Assembly: GCA_001443525.1 (NCBI GenBank)
Contig: LKPX01000017.1
Span: 1 to 52,941 of the forward strand
Direction of reading: 5' to 3'
Length of the DNA stretch: 52,941 nucleotides
Origin: Desulfobacteraceae bacterium RAAP-1
GTDB lineage: Bacteria > Desulfobacterota > Desulfobacteria > Desulfobacterales > Desulfatirhabdiaceae
Part shown: one piece after another, positions 17,640 to 25,498 of the stretch
Numbering within the stretch: the stretch's first letter is position 1
How the letters are laid out: every line of letters begins with the position of its first letter
The notes under the pieces: generated by a model
Seen by the model: the letters and a program-made list of their open reading frames with translations, nothing else
What the model was told of the DNA's origin: nothing
Databases searched by the model: none
Translations under genes and position numbers: made by a program

Positions 17640-18314
17640 ATGTATGAAACCAAAGAGCAGGTGCTGGAAAAAATTCTGGCTCAGGAAAAACCCAAATGTC
17701 CGCACTGCGGCGTTGAAATGAATATCTGGGAAGTGCCGTCGATTCCGATGGGAGACGGTCTGGGATGGGGAGCTCCCTATCTTTTTTTATGTTTTAACGA
17801 CAACTGCCCTCTTTATACGCAGGGGTGGTCCAACATCAAGGAACATTATGCACACACAGCATCCTATCGGTGCATGAATTATCCCGGAACCGAGCAATTC
17901 GAGCTGATGCCGGTTTTCAGCCCTATGGGCGGCACCGGTCAGGTCGTTGACAATGAAGTCATGGCCCAGGAAGCCGTACTGAAGGAAAATATCAAAAAAG
18001 GTTTTTCCATTCTGGCGGACTGTTATGTCGCCAAAGACTCGCCATCAGTTCTAAGAATCATCCTGGATCCAACGGAACCTTCCCGTGTCCGGCTGAAAGC
18101 TGCTGATATGATCGGCGATATCGGTGATCTGGAAGCTATCGAACCCCTGAAAAATCTTAAAGTAGGAAATCCGCTCATTCAGGAAAAACTGGAAGCCTCG
18201 GTCAAGAAGATACATGAACGTTTTTTCACGCGGGAATGTCCGTTCTGCGCAGAAACCATTAAAAAACGGGCGACCATCTGCAAACACTGCGGCCGCGAGG
18301 TTGCAGGACTGTAG
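17640..18314 (+). CDS. Zinc-ribbon and HEAT-like protein
   Basis: A 224-residue protein with an N-terminal CPHCG pair (near residue 20), a further Cys pair in CFNDNCPLY, and a C-terminal zinc ribbon CPFCAETIKKRATICKHCGRE. Between them lies a helical segment that reads like one or two HEAT repeats (PSRVRLKAADMIGDIGDLEAIEPLKNL). No enzyme motif is visible. ATG 17640 follows TATGGAGGATATCCC. The 294 bp upstream is gene-free and has TTGACA at 17505 with no good -10 box. It is followed by repeat copy B. Confidence 0.75.
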   Translation: MYETKEQVLEKILAQEKPKCPHCGVEMNIWEVPSIPMGDGLGWGAPYLFLCFNDNCPLYTQGWSNIKEHYAHTASYRCMNYPGTEQFELMPVFSPMGGTGQVVDNEVMAQEAVLKENIKKGFSILADCYVAKDSPSVLRIILDPTEPSRVRLKAADMIGDIGDLEAIEPLKNLKVGNPLIQEKLEASVKKIHERFFTRECPFCAETIKKRATICKHCGREVAGL

Positions 18315-18424
18315 TTTAGAATCATCCATTCTGGAAAAAGGCACAAATCAAGCAGTAACGCAGAAGGTCCAATATCAGGGATGCAATTCTGAAATCGGAC
18401 TTTCTGTGTTATTGCCGCAATTTT

Positions 18425-18577
18425 GATGCCCTCGTAAAAAGTCGATTTTGAGACGGTTTTGTAAAAAGTTCGCAGGCAAGACGCGCAAATCCGCAAGGAA
18501 TGAAGCGTACTTTTGGGTACGCCGCAATGACGAAGGATGCGGCGCAACGCAGCATTCGGACTTTTTACGAAGCCGTC
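18425..18577 (+). repeat. Dispersed palindromic repeat, copy B
   Basis: Half-copy 18425-18451 plus core 18452-18577, starting GACGGTTTTGTAAAAAGT and ending CTTTTTACGAAGCCGTC. Core length 126 bp; centre GCGTACTTTTGGGTACGC. It lies between two convergent genes and ends 4 bp from the stop of the radical SAM gene. Confidence 0.9.
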
Positions 18578-18581
18578 ATTT

Positions 18582-19862
18582 TCACCTTATCCAGTTCGGG
18601 CGATCTTTCATCCAGTTCTGGACGGTTTTTGCAATATCGGTCTTTACCGCATCCGCCAGATAAAATCTGGGAAACAGCAATTCGGCTTCGGAAGCAATAA
18701 TGCCTTCCTGAATGGCGATTCGGGACAGGGCTGTGTAGGGATAAATTCGGATGCCGATAGATATTTTCAGGGTCTCAAGCTGGAGTGCATCTGCAAAATG
18801 AAGGCTTTGCAACACAGTTTCCATGGTTTCACCAGGCCCGCCCAGAAGTAGAAATCCAAGTCGTGCAATACCATGCGCTTTAAGGCGTTGTGAAACCTTG
18901 ACCACATCATCACATTTAAACCGTTTGTTCAACTGTTTCAGGATAATATCAGAACCGCTTTCAAATCCGAAACTGACTTCCCTGCACCCGGCTTTTGCCA
19001 TTTTTTCTATCAGCCCGCCGTCCGTTTTCCATGGATAGAGAATGCAGCGCCACCGGATATTCAACCTGGCGGCGATAATGCCATCACAAAGCGCTTCGGC
19101 ATAAGATGGCGGCAGATTGAACGTATTGTCCACGAAAAAAAACTGATGAAATCCGGCTTCCACATACCGGCGAAGCCCTTCGACAGCCTTCTGCGGTGAA
19201 AATTTCCGAAGTATGCGGCCTTCAATAGTGGCCGTGGAGCAATAACTGCAATCCATGGCGCACCCTCGCCGTGTCTGGAAAGGAATCCACAGTTCATCTT
19301 CCTTGGCGCCAGGGTGAACGGCAAGATGAATATGGGGAAGCGGTATGGGAATTTCATCCAGATCGCAGATACGGCAAGACTTTTCCGGAAGAACGGTTCC
19401 CGGCAGATACAGACCAGGTATTCCGGATACATTTTCCTTATGCTCCAACCGCTCCAGAAGCCGGACAAAAGCGACCTCCCCTTCTCCCTGAATGCCCATA
19501 TCCGCACCCAGATACTCCAGAACGGTTTTCGGGAAAATACTGTATCCGGCGCCGCCTAAAACAACAGGCGCGGCAGAAAAATCGCGGCAGTCTGAAATTA
19601 CGTTTTTTACCGAATCCAGAAGCAGCGTTGCGGATTCCATGGACTGATTGTCGATATTTCGGACCGATACACCGATTATCTCAGGTGAAAATGTCCGGAT
19701 TTCCTGTTCTATCGTTCTGCGAATATCCTGGTGCATCATCAGGTTGATGCTGTGAACCGTATGCCCGGCCTTCTCCGTGGATGCAGCGATACAGGCCATT
19801 CCTAGGGGCAGCACCAACATGTTCATTTTTTCTGTGTTGGCGGAAATCAAAAGTACTCTCAT
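18582..19862 (-). CDS. Cobalamin-binding-domain radical SAM protein
   Basis: A 426-residue class B-type radical SAM protein. Residues 1 to about 140 form a B12-binding-like Rossmann domain (MRVLLISANTEK, PLGMACIAASTEKAGH, PVVLGGAGYSIFP), then GCAMDCSYC supplies the CX3CX2C cluster ligands near residue 202, followed by GFHQFFFVDNTFN and GFESGSDIILKQLNK of the radical SAM barrel. Members do methylations, ring closures or C-C chemistry; the substrate is not predictable. The B12 domain lacks a clear DxHxxG motif, so cobalamin may be bound base-off or not at all. ATG 19862 follows GGGAGATAG. Monocistronic. Confidence 0.87.
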   Translation of the reverse strand: MRVLLISANTEKMNMLVLPLGMACIAASTEKAGHTVHSINLMMHQDIRRTIEQEIRTFSPEIIGVSVRNIDNQSMESATLLLDSVKNVISDCRDFSAAPVVLGGAGYSIFPKTVLEYLGADMGIQGEGEVAFVRLLERLEHKENVSGIPGLYLPGTVLPEKSCRICDLDEIPIPLPHIHLAVHPGAKEDELWIPFQTRRGCAMDCSYCSTATIEGRILRKFSPQKAVEGLRRYVEAGFHQFFFVDNTFNLPPSYAEALCDGIIAARLNIRWRCILYPWKTDGGLIEKMAKAGCREVSFGFESGSDIILKQLNKRFKCDDVVKVSQRLKAHGIARLGFLLLGGPGETMETVLQSLHFADALQLETLKISIGIRIYPYTALSRIAIQEGIIASEAELLFPRFYLADAVKTDIAKTVQNWMKDRPNWIR

Positions 19863-20284
19863 GCTATCTCCCAATATACAAACAGATGCATTAATTTGCA
19901 CACTATATAAACGGCAACTACCCGGCAGCACCTTTGCTTAGGTTGACAATTTTTTGTGAATTCATCAACAGTTAAATACTGTTAACCGTTTTCATTACAA
20001 AATTGATGCTCGCGTAAAAGGTCGAATTTGAGACGGCTTCGACAAATATTCGCAGACAAGGCGCGCAAGTCTTGAAGCGTGAAGCGTACTTTTCGTACGC
20101 CGCAATGGCGAAGGATGCGGCGCAACGGAGCATCCGGACTTTTTACGAAGCCGTCAAAATTATGTTGAATAATTCTCGATGATGTCCTATGAACCATCAG
20201 AGCATGGATATGGATATGCAAATTATAGTCTCATGTACAACCGCGTCATAATCATTCCCTTTTTGATTTTCTGAGAGGAACTCT
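19863..20284. other. Gene-free divergent region between radical SAM and HD-GYP genes
   Basis: Holds repeat copy C (20005-20155). The flanks (19863-20004 and 20156-20284) are AT-rich and must contain both promoters; TTGACAATTTTTTGT at 19943 is the clearest -35-like match but has no convincing -10. No small gene is supported. Confidence 0.5.
20005..20155 (+). repeat. Dispersed palindromic repeat, copy C
   Basis: Half-copy 20005-20031 and core 20032-20155. The left outer arm is degraded (GACGGCTTCGACAAATATTCG), the right arm is intact (CTTTTTACGAAGCCGTC) and the centre is GCGTACTTTTCGTACGC. Confidence 0.88.
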
Positions 20285-21853
20285 GTGGATAGCCTTCATA
20301 AAGAAAGAATATTGTTTGTTGACGACGAAGAAAGCATCTTGGATGTCGCCAGTGAATATTTTATGGTCAAAGGATATCAGGTGTTTACGGCAAGAAACGG
20401 CGCTGAGGCTATTGATATCTTAAAAAAACAGCAGGTTGACTGCTGTTTTACCGATATCAACATGCCGGTGATGGATGGTTTAGAGCTCGCCGAAAACATC
20501 AATAATCTTGATAACACAATTCCTGTTGTCATCATGACAGGCTTTCCATCTCTGGAAAACACCATCCGCACCCTTAAAAACGGAGTGGTGGATTTTCTTA
20601 TCAAACCCATCAATCTGAATCAACTGGAACTTTGTCTGCATCGGGTTCTGGGCAAACAGCAACTGTTTGTGGAAAATATTCTTCTGAAAAAAGAGATCGA
20701 AAGCAAAACACGCATCGAAGCCTTGAATTTAGAACTGATTCAGAAAGTTGAAGATTTGCAAACACTAAACCGCATCATGAATGATTTTTCCGCTATTACG
20801 AACACCATGGATCTATTTAACCGTCTGGTACAGATGGTTCTGGAAATCACCCACGCCAGTGAATCCGTTTTTTACATGATCAACGAGACGGTTACCCGGC
20901 CTTTTGCCATCGCTGCCGCCAGCACTGAAATGGCAGGTGTGGTATCGTCGCCTATAGACATGATTAATCTGGCAGGCAGAATCCCCAATTCCGTGATTAT
21001 GGAAGTGGCGGGAGAGCAGACACCGCTGCTGGTGCCTGAAGTCACCAGCATTCATGGATTCTCCAGGGATATTAAATCGTTGATGATTGCGCCCCTCAGG
21101 ATCCGCCAGAAAAATTTTGGTGTTCTGTCATCCGTTAATCTTCAAGACGCCAGGCAATTTACAGAGAAAGAACTCTATTACCTGTCGTTTATCACATACC
21201 ATGCGGCCTATGCCATCGAAAACCTGGCGCTCTATGAAAATATTTATCAGAACCTCTTCTCCACAATTTACGCTTTTGTTAAAGCCATCGGCGCCAAAGA
21301 TTCCTATACAGAGCATCACTCCAACCGGGTTACTGCCGTTGCCAAGGTAATCGCCCGGGAACTGGGATGCTCGGCTGAAGAGCTGGATATCCTAAATACT
21401 GCGGGATTGCTGCACGATATCGGTAAAATCGGTATCCGCGACGAGATTTTGCTCAAACCGGCCAGACTGACCGATGAAGAATACGCCATTATCAAGACAC
21501 ATTCTACGATAGGCGCTACTATTGTAGGGCAACTGGGGCTTTGGGAAAGAGAGCAGCAGATCATCCGGAGCCATCATGAACGCTATGACGGTAATGGATA
21601 CCCCGATGGATTGAAGGGCATGCAAATCCCTTTTCTGGCCAGAATCCTGTCTGTCGCGGATGTTTATGACGCCTTGGCGTCCGACCGCACCTACCGCGCC
21701 AAAATGGTCGAATCCCAGATTCTGGAAATTATCCAAAACGGGAAAGGCAGCTTTTTTGATCCGGATATTGTGGATATTTTTGTGAAAGCATATCGGGAAG
21801 GGAAAATTCAGGAAGCACTTCCCTGCGGTCACTGCTCGCACAATCCATCCTAA
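20285..21853 (+). CDS. Response regulator with REC, GAF-like and HD-GYP domains
   Basis: A 522-residue cytoplasmic regulator. Residues 1-120 are a receiver domain: acidic pair Asp13/Asp14, phosphoacceptor Asp57, Thr85, Lys107. Residues about 125-155 form a coiled-coil linker; about 160-325 read as a GAF domain. From about residue 330 comes an HD-GYP domain with HDIGKIGI and HHERYDGNGYPDG, both needed for c-di-GMP phosphodiesterase activity, so it probably degrades c-di-GMP on phosphorylation. The start is GTG 20285, preceded by GAGAGGAA. No histidine kinase is adjacent, so its partner is encoded elsewhere. Confidence 0.92.
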   Translation: MDSLHKERILFVDDEESILDVASEYFMVKGYQVFTARNGAEAIDILKKQQVDCCFTDINMPVMDGLELAENINNLDNTIPVVIMTGFPSLENTIRTLKNGVVDFLIKPINLNQLELCLHRVLGKQQLFVENILLKKEIESKTRIEALNLELIQKVEDLQTLNRIMNDFSAITNTMDLFNRLVQMVLEITHASESVFYMINETVTRPFAIAAASTEMAGVVSSPIDMINLAGRIPNSVIMEVAGEQTPLLVPEVTSIHGFSRDIKSLMIAPLRIRQKNFGVLSSVNLQDARQFTEKELYYLSFITYHAAYAIENLALYENIYQNLFSTIYAFVKAIGAKDSYTEHHSNRVTAVAKVIARELGCSAEELDILNTAGLLHDIGKIGIRDEILLKPARLTDEEYAIIKTHSTIGATIVGQLGLWEREQQIIRSHHERYDGNGYPDGLKGMQIPFLARILSVADVYDALASDRTYRAKMVESQILEIIQNGKGSFFDPDIVDIFVKAYREGKIQEALPCGHCSHNPS

Positions 21854-21886
21854 TGCTCCGGCAAGCTTAAAGCAGATAACGCTTTA

Positions 21887-22600
21887 TCACGATAGTTTGC
21901 GGCAATATACCACCAGGCTCTTCCCCAATACAGGGTTCAGCAGCCGATCCAGAAATCGTGTCATCCGTGGTTTTTTCATGATATCCCAGGTCAGCAGCCG
22001 CTGATACATATTCACCAAAACCACATCTCCGCGATTATGTCCTACGAGACATTTCAGCCACCAGTACGGCGCGTGCAGGCTGTGTGCATAATGGATGAAA
22101 CGTTTTTGCACACCTCCGGCGTTCAGCAGTCGGATCAAACGCCGTCTATGGTAAATACGGATGTGGCCGCCAGGCGTCTGATGGTAAGCATTTGACAACA
22201 GCCAGCAGATTCTTTCCGGAAAATACCGGGGCACACTGACCACAAGCATTCCACCGGGCTTCAAAACCCGGACGATTTCAGTAACTGCGCTGTTGTCTTC
22301 CGGAATATGCTCCAGAACCTCGGAACATATCACTAGATCGAAGCGATTATCCGCAAACGGCAGACGGGTAATATCCGCTGCTGAAAGCATCCATGCACCG
22401 CCGCCATGCGCCCCCAGGCGATCATGAAACAACAGACGGTTCCGGGCTTCCAGAATATCGTTTCTGCTGACATCCGCGCCGATCACCGAAACATGAGGCT
22501 GTTCATAGGCTGCCGCAGTATGTCGGCCGCTTCCGCAACCAATATCCAGAACATGGGCGCCTGGCTTCAGGGACAGTTTATTGAAATCAACGGTAATCAT
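21887..22600 (-). CDS. Class I SAM-dependent methyltransferase
   Basis: A 237-residue enzyme with the SAM-binding motifs HVLDIGCGSGRHT (motif I), VIGADVS, and LVICSEVLEHIPEDN / LKPGGMLVVSVP (post-motif), the Methyltransf_11 type. The start ATG 22600 lies within the end of the glycosyltransferase gene (overlap 14 bp) and has AGAGGCG ahead. Coupling to a glycosyltransferase points to methylation of a polysaccharide, lipid or glycan; the acceptor is not visible. Confidence 0.9.
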   Translation of the reverse strand: MITVDFNKLSLKPGAHVLDIGCGSGRHTAAAYEQPHVSVIGADVSRNDILEARNRLLFHDRLGAHGGGAWMLSAADITRLPFADNRFDLVICSEVLEHIPEDNSAVTEIVRVLKPGGMLVVSVPRYFPERICWLLSNAYHQTPGGHIRIYHRRRLIRLLNAGGVQKRFIHYAHSLHAPYWWLKCLVGHNRGDVVLVNMYQRLLTWDIMKKPRMTRFLDRLLNPVLGKSLVVYCRKLS

Positions 22601-23834
22601 CCATCGCCTCTCGGTATGCATCCACCGTTTTCTCAGCCGCCCGTTTCCAGGTGAAATGCTGCTGTACGCGTTCATACCCAGCCTGCCCCAGACGATTTGC
22701 CTTGTCCGGATTATCCAGTAAATCCGAAATGGCGTAACCTAGGGCTTCCGGATTTTCAGGAGGCACCAGAATTCCAGCATTTCCCACCACTTCCGGCAAC
22801 GCACCGCCGGTCGTACTGATAACCGGTACGGCGCAGGCCATGGCTTCGCCTGCCGGCAGACCAAACCCTTCATATACTGATGGCACTACGGCGATCGAAG
22901 CTCTGGCATACTGACGGACAAACTCTTCATGGCTGATCCGGCCGGTAAACGTAATCAACCGGCCGATACCCAGCCGGGCTATCAGGCGGACGACTGCACC
23001 GTTTTTTTTAGGCGAACCCACAACAACCAGTCTGATTTTTCTGGTTTTAGACAGATCAGCCACCGCCTGCAGCAGATAGCGCAGTCCCTTGAGCGGCATA
23101 TCGGCGCTGTTGGTAACCATAATCCGGTTTTTCTCCCGAGAGATTTCCGGGATGGGATAAAACAACCGGGTATCGATGCCGTTGGGAACAATTCGAAACC
23201 TGTTGCGCGGAATATTGAAATCTGTGCTGATATCATCCCGCGCACAGGCGGAAACAGTGATGATATGCGACAAAGATCGGGAAACCCGTTTCTGCATTCC
23301 GATAAACGAATACCATCTCAGATATTTGAATTTTTTCCAGGCCGACGTCTCTGAGCGCACAGCAATGCTGCGGTCTATGGTGATGGGATGGTGAATGGTA
23401 GCAACGACCGGAATATGCCTTCCGATAGGCCACAGCCCGTAAGACAGGCTCTGATTGTCATGGATGATATCATAATGGCGCCATCTGTCCTGCAGAAAGC
23501 GCCATGCCCGAATGCCGAACGTGAAAGGCTCCGGAAACCCCATGGTTGAAACTCCCAGCCATTCCATCAGATTGACAGGATCGGACAGCTCTTTCAGAGA
23601 CGGGGTTCTGAAGAGATCATTCGGATTGTACAGATCCAGGCAGGGAAGCTGATGCACCGGGATATCCGGCTCAAGCTGCATCTGCGGCGGACCGGATACG
23701 ATATCCACGTGATGTCCCAGATCACGCAGGGCGCGGCTGATATTGCGGACATACACACCCTGCCCTCCGCAATGGGGATTGCTGCGATAACTCAGCAGGC
23801 ATATTCTTAAAGGCATTTGAGACTTAACACTCAT
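22587..23834 (-). CDS. GT4-family glycosyltransferase
   Basis: A 415-residue GT-B glycosyltransferase. The N-terminal domain opens with LRICLLSYRSNPHCGGQGVYVRNISRAL (acceptor-side Gly-Gly loop). The nucleotide-sugar domain carries VPSVYEGFGLPAGEAMACAVPVISTTGGALPEVVG, the EX7E motif of retaining GT4 enzymes. Substrate unknown; such genes build lipopolysaccharide, exopolysaccharide or glycolipids. Starts at ATG 23834 or ATG 23816 are both possible. It is the first gene of a two-gene unit with the methyltransferase. Confidence 0.92.
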   Translation of the reverse strand: MSVKSQMPLRICLLSYRSNPHCGGQGVYVRNISRALRDLGHHVDIVSGPPQMQLEPDIPVHQLPCLDLYNPNDLFRTPSLKELSDPVNLMEWLGVSTMGFPEPFTFGIRAWRFLQDRWRHYDIIHDNQSLSYGLWPIGRHIPVVATIHHPITIDRSIAVRSETSAWKKFKYLRWYSFIGMQKRVSRSLSHIITVSACARDDISTDFNIPRNRFRIVPNGIDTRLFYPIPEISREKNRIMVTNSADMPLKGLRYLLQAVADLSKTRKIRLVVVGSPKKNGAVVRLIARLGIGRLITFTGRISHEEFVRQYARASIAVVPSVYEGFGLPAGEAMACAVPVISTTGGALPEVVGNAGILVPPENPEALGYAISDLLDNPDKANRLGQAGYERVQQHFTWKRAAEKTVDAYREAMDDYR

Positions 23835-24011
23835 ATAAATTGACTCCGATCTTCGCCACTTAATTTACAATATCAATCGCTGTTTCCGTGGTTGCTCCGA
23901 AGGCAGTATCTCTCAACCACTTCCTGAATCGATTGAAAATACCATGCACCTTTTCCAAACACAAGCGGCAATGGGAATGTCATGGCATCTCCAGGCCGCA
24001 CTTTAAATGTT

Positions 24012-24163
24012 GATGTCTTCGTAAAAAATCGAATTTCGGACGACTTCGTAAAATGTTCGCAGGCAAGGCGTGCAAATCCACAAGGAATGAAACGTACTTG
24101 TTGTACGCTGCAATGACGAAGGATGCAGCGCAACGCAGCGTGCGGACTTTTTTCGAAGCCGTC
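24012..24163 (+). repeat. Dispersed palindromic repeat, copy D
   Basis: Half-copy 24012-24038 and core 24039-24163, starting GACGACTTCGTAAAATGT and ending CTTTTTTCGAAGCCGTC; centre ACGTACTTGTTGTACGCTG. The moeA promoter starts 5 bp after it. Confidence 0.88.
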
Positions 24164-24168
24164 AAATG

Positions 24169-24197
24169 TTGACAGTACCGATTTCACTGGTTACAGT
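24169..24197 (+). promoter_or_regulatory. Sigma-70-type promoter for the moeA pair
   Basis: TTGACA (24169-24174), 17-bp spacer, TACAGT (24192-24197, 4 of 6). It lies 58 bp before the moeA start and directly beside repeat copy D. Confidence 0.55.
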
Positions 24198-24254
24198 CTG
24201 AAAACCTCACAAAAGTCGAAATACTAATATCACCACCATTTCAGAAGGAATGAA

Positions 24255-25487
24255 ATGAAAGATTTTTTCAAGGTCGCCACCATCGAACAGGTCATGAGCC
24301 TGCGGAATAGATTTCCTGTGCTGAAACGAACCACGGTGCCACTGTCAGAGGCTTGCGGGCGGATTCTGAGTGAATCCATTGCCGCACCGGAAAACCTGCC
24401 GGGCTTCAGACGCGCCACCATGGACGGATATGCGGTTCGGGCGGCTTCCACATTCGGTGCCAGCGAAAGCAATCCTGCGTATCTGACAATTGCAGGTACA
24501 TCCCGAATGGGAGAATCTCCGGATTTTTCCATCGGAAATGGTGAAGCCGCCAGAATCTCCACTGGCGCCATGCTGCCGGACGGCGCGGACTGTGTGGTTA
24601 TGGTCGAGCATACGGAAGCCATGGATGCGACAACCCTGGAAATATACAAAAGCGCTGCACCCGGACAGTACGTTATCGAACCGGCGGAAGATTTCGCCAA
24701 GGGCGATATCATTCTTTCTGAAGGTAAACGGCTCAGAGCGCAGGAAATTGGCCTTCTGGCGGCATTCGGCAGAGAAAACGTACCGGTTTTCGGCCGGCCT
24801 GTCATCGCCGTTATTTCAACCGGAGATGAACTGGTGCCGATGATGGAACCCCCCGGCCCTGGAAAAATCCGGGACATCAACACCCATACACTGGCGGCGC
24901 TGATTCAGGAATGCGGTGCGGAGCCGGTTTCCTACGGCATTGTTCCTGATAACCGGAAAAGTCTGGCGCGGATACTGGAAGCTGCTGTGGAAGCATCAGA
25001 CATGGTTCTGCTTTCAGGAGGAAGTTCTGTCGGCGTTCGAGATATCGCCATAGATGCACTGTCCAATCTGCCGGAAACCGATATTCTGATCCACGGCATT
25101 TCCATTAGTCCGGGGAAACCCGCCATTCTGGCCACATCCCGACAAAAAGCCATATGGGGGCTTCCAGGACATGTGACTTCAACCATGATCGTGTTTCTCA
25201 AGGTGGTCAAACCCTTTATTCATCATATTTCCGGAGCTGCGGACATGCTGTTTCAGACATCCGTACGTTCCGCCCGCCTTTCCCGGAACGTGGCTTCGGC
25301 ACAAGGCCGGGTAGATTATATCCGCGTCAAGCTGAGAGAAACGGAAGACGGACTGGTGGCGGATCCCATTCTGGGTAAATCCGGCCTGATCAACACCATG
25401 GTGAAGGCAGACGGCCTTGTGGAAATAGGACTGAATGTTGAGGGTCTGAACCAGGGAGCTGCTGTCGAAGTCGAACTGCTCACGTAA
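24255..25487 (+). CDS. moeA: Molybdopterin molybdotransferase MoeA
   Basis: A 410-residue cytoplasmic enzyme that inserts molybdate (or tungstate) into adenylylated molybdopterin. Recognisable: RATMDGYAVRA near residue 55, GAMLPDGADCVVMVE near 105, ISTGDELV, the loop LLSGGSSVGVRD near 255, SPGKPAI and GLPGHVTST. Length is normal for the family. GAAGGAATGAA precedes ATG 24255. It is followed after 11 bp by a second, fused MoeA paralogue. The two may divide Mo and W, or act at successive steps; the sequence does not decide. Confidence 0.94.
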   Translation: MKDFFKVATIEQVMSLRNRFPVLKRTTVPLSEACGRILSESIAAPENLPGFRRATMDGYAVRAASTFGASESNPAYLTIAGTSRMGESPDFSIGNGEAARISTGAMLPDGADCVVMVEHTEAMDATTLEIYKSAAPGQYVIEPAEDFAKGDIILSEGKRLRAQEIGLLAAFGRENVPVFGRPVIAVISTGDELVPMMEPPGPGKIRDINTHTLAALIQECGAEPVSYGIVPDNRKSLARILEAAVEASDMVLLSGGSSVGVRDIAIDALSNLPETDILIHGISISPGKPAILATSRQKAIWGLPGHVTSTMIVFLKVVKPFIHHISGAADMLFQTSVRSARLSRNVASAQGRVDYIRVKLRETEDGLVADPILGKSGLINTMVKADGLVEIGLNVEGLNQGAAVEVELLT

Positions 25488-25498
25488 GGAGATATGCC

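Larger units (their letters stand above)
23835..24254. other. Gene-free divergent region between glycosyltransferase and moeA genes
   Basis: Contains repeat copy D (24012-24163) and, just after it, a good promoter for moeA (24169-24197). The part left of the repeat (23835-24011) shows nothing beyond the expected glycosyltransferase leader. Confidence 0.5.

Noticed and set aside
18179-18547. Open frames inside the dispersed repeats (also near 20000, 24000, 10100, 38600 and 44700) that look like small Cys/Arg-rich proteins
   Set aside because: They are translations of the repeat arms, recur at every copy in both orientations, and lack ribosome sites.
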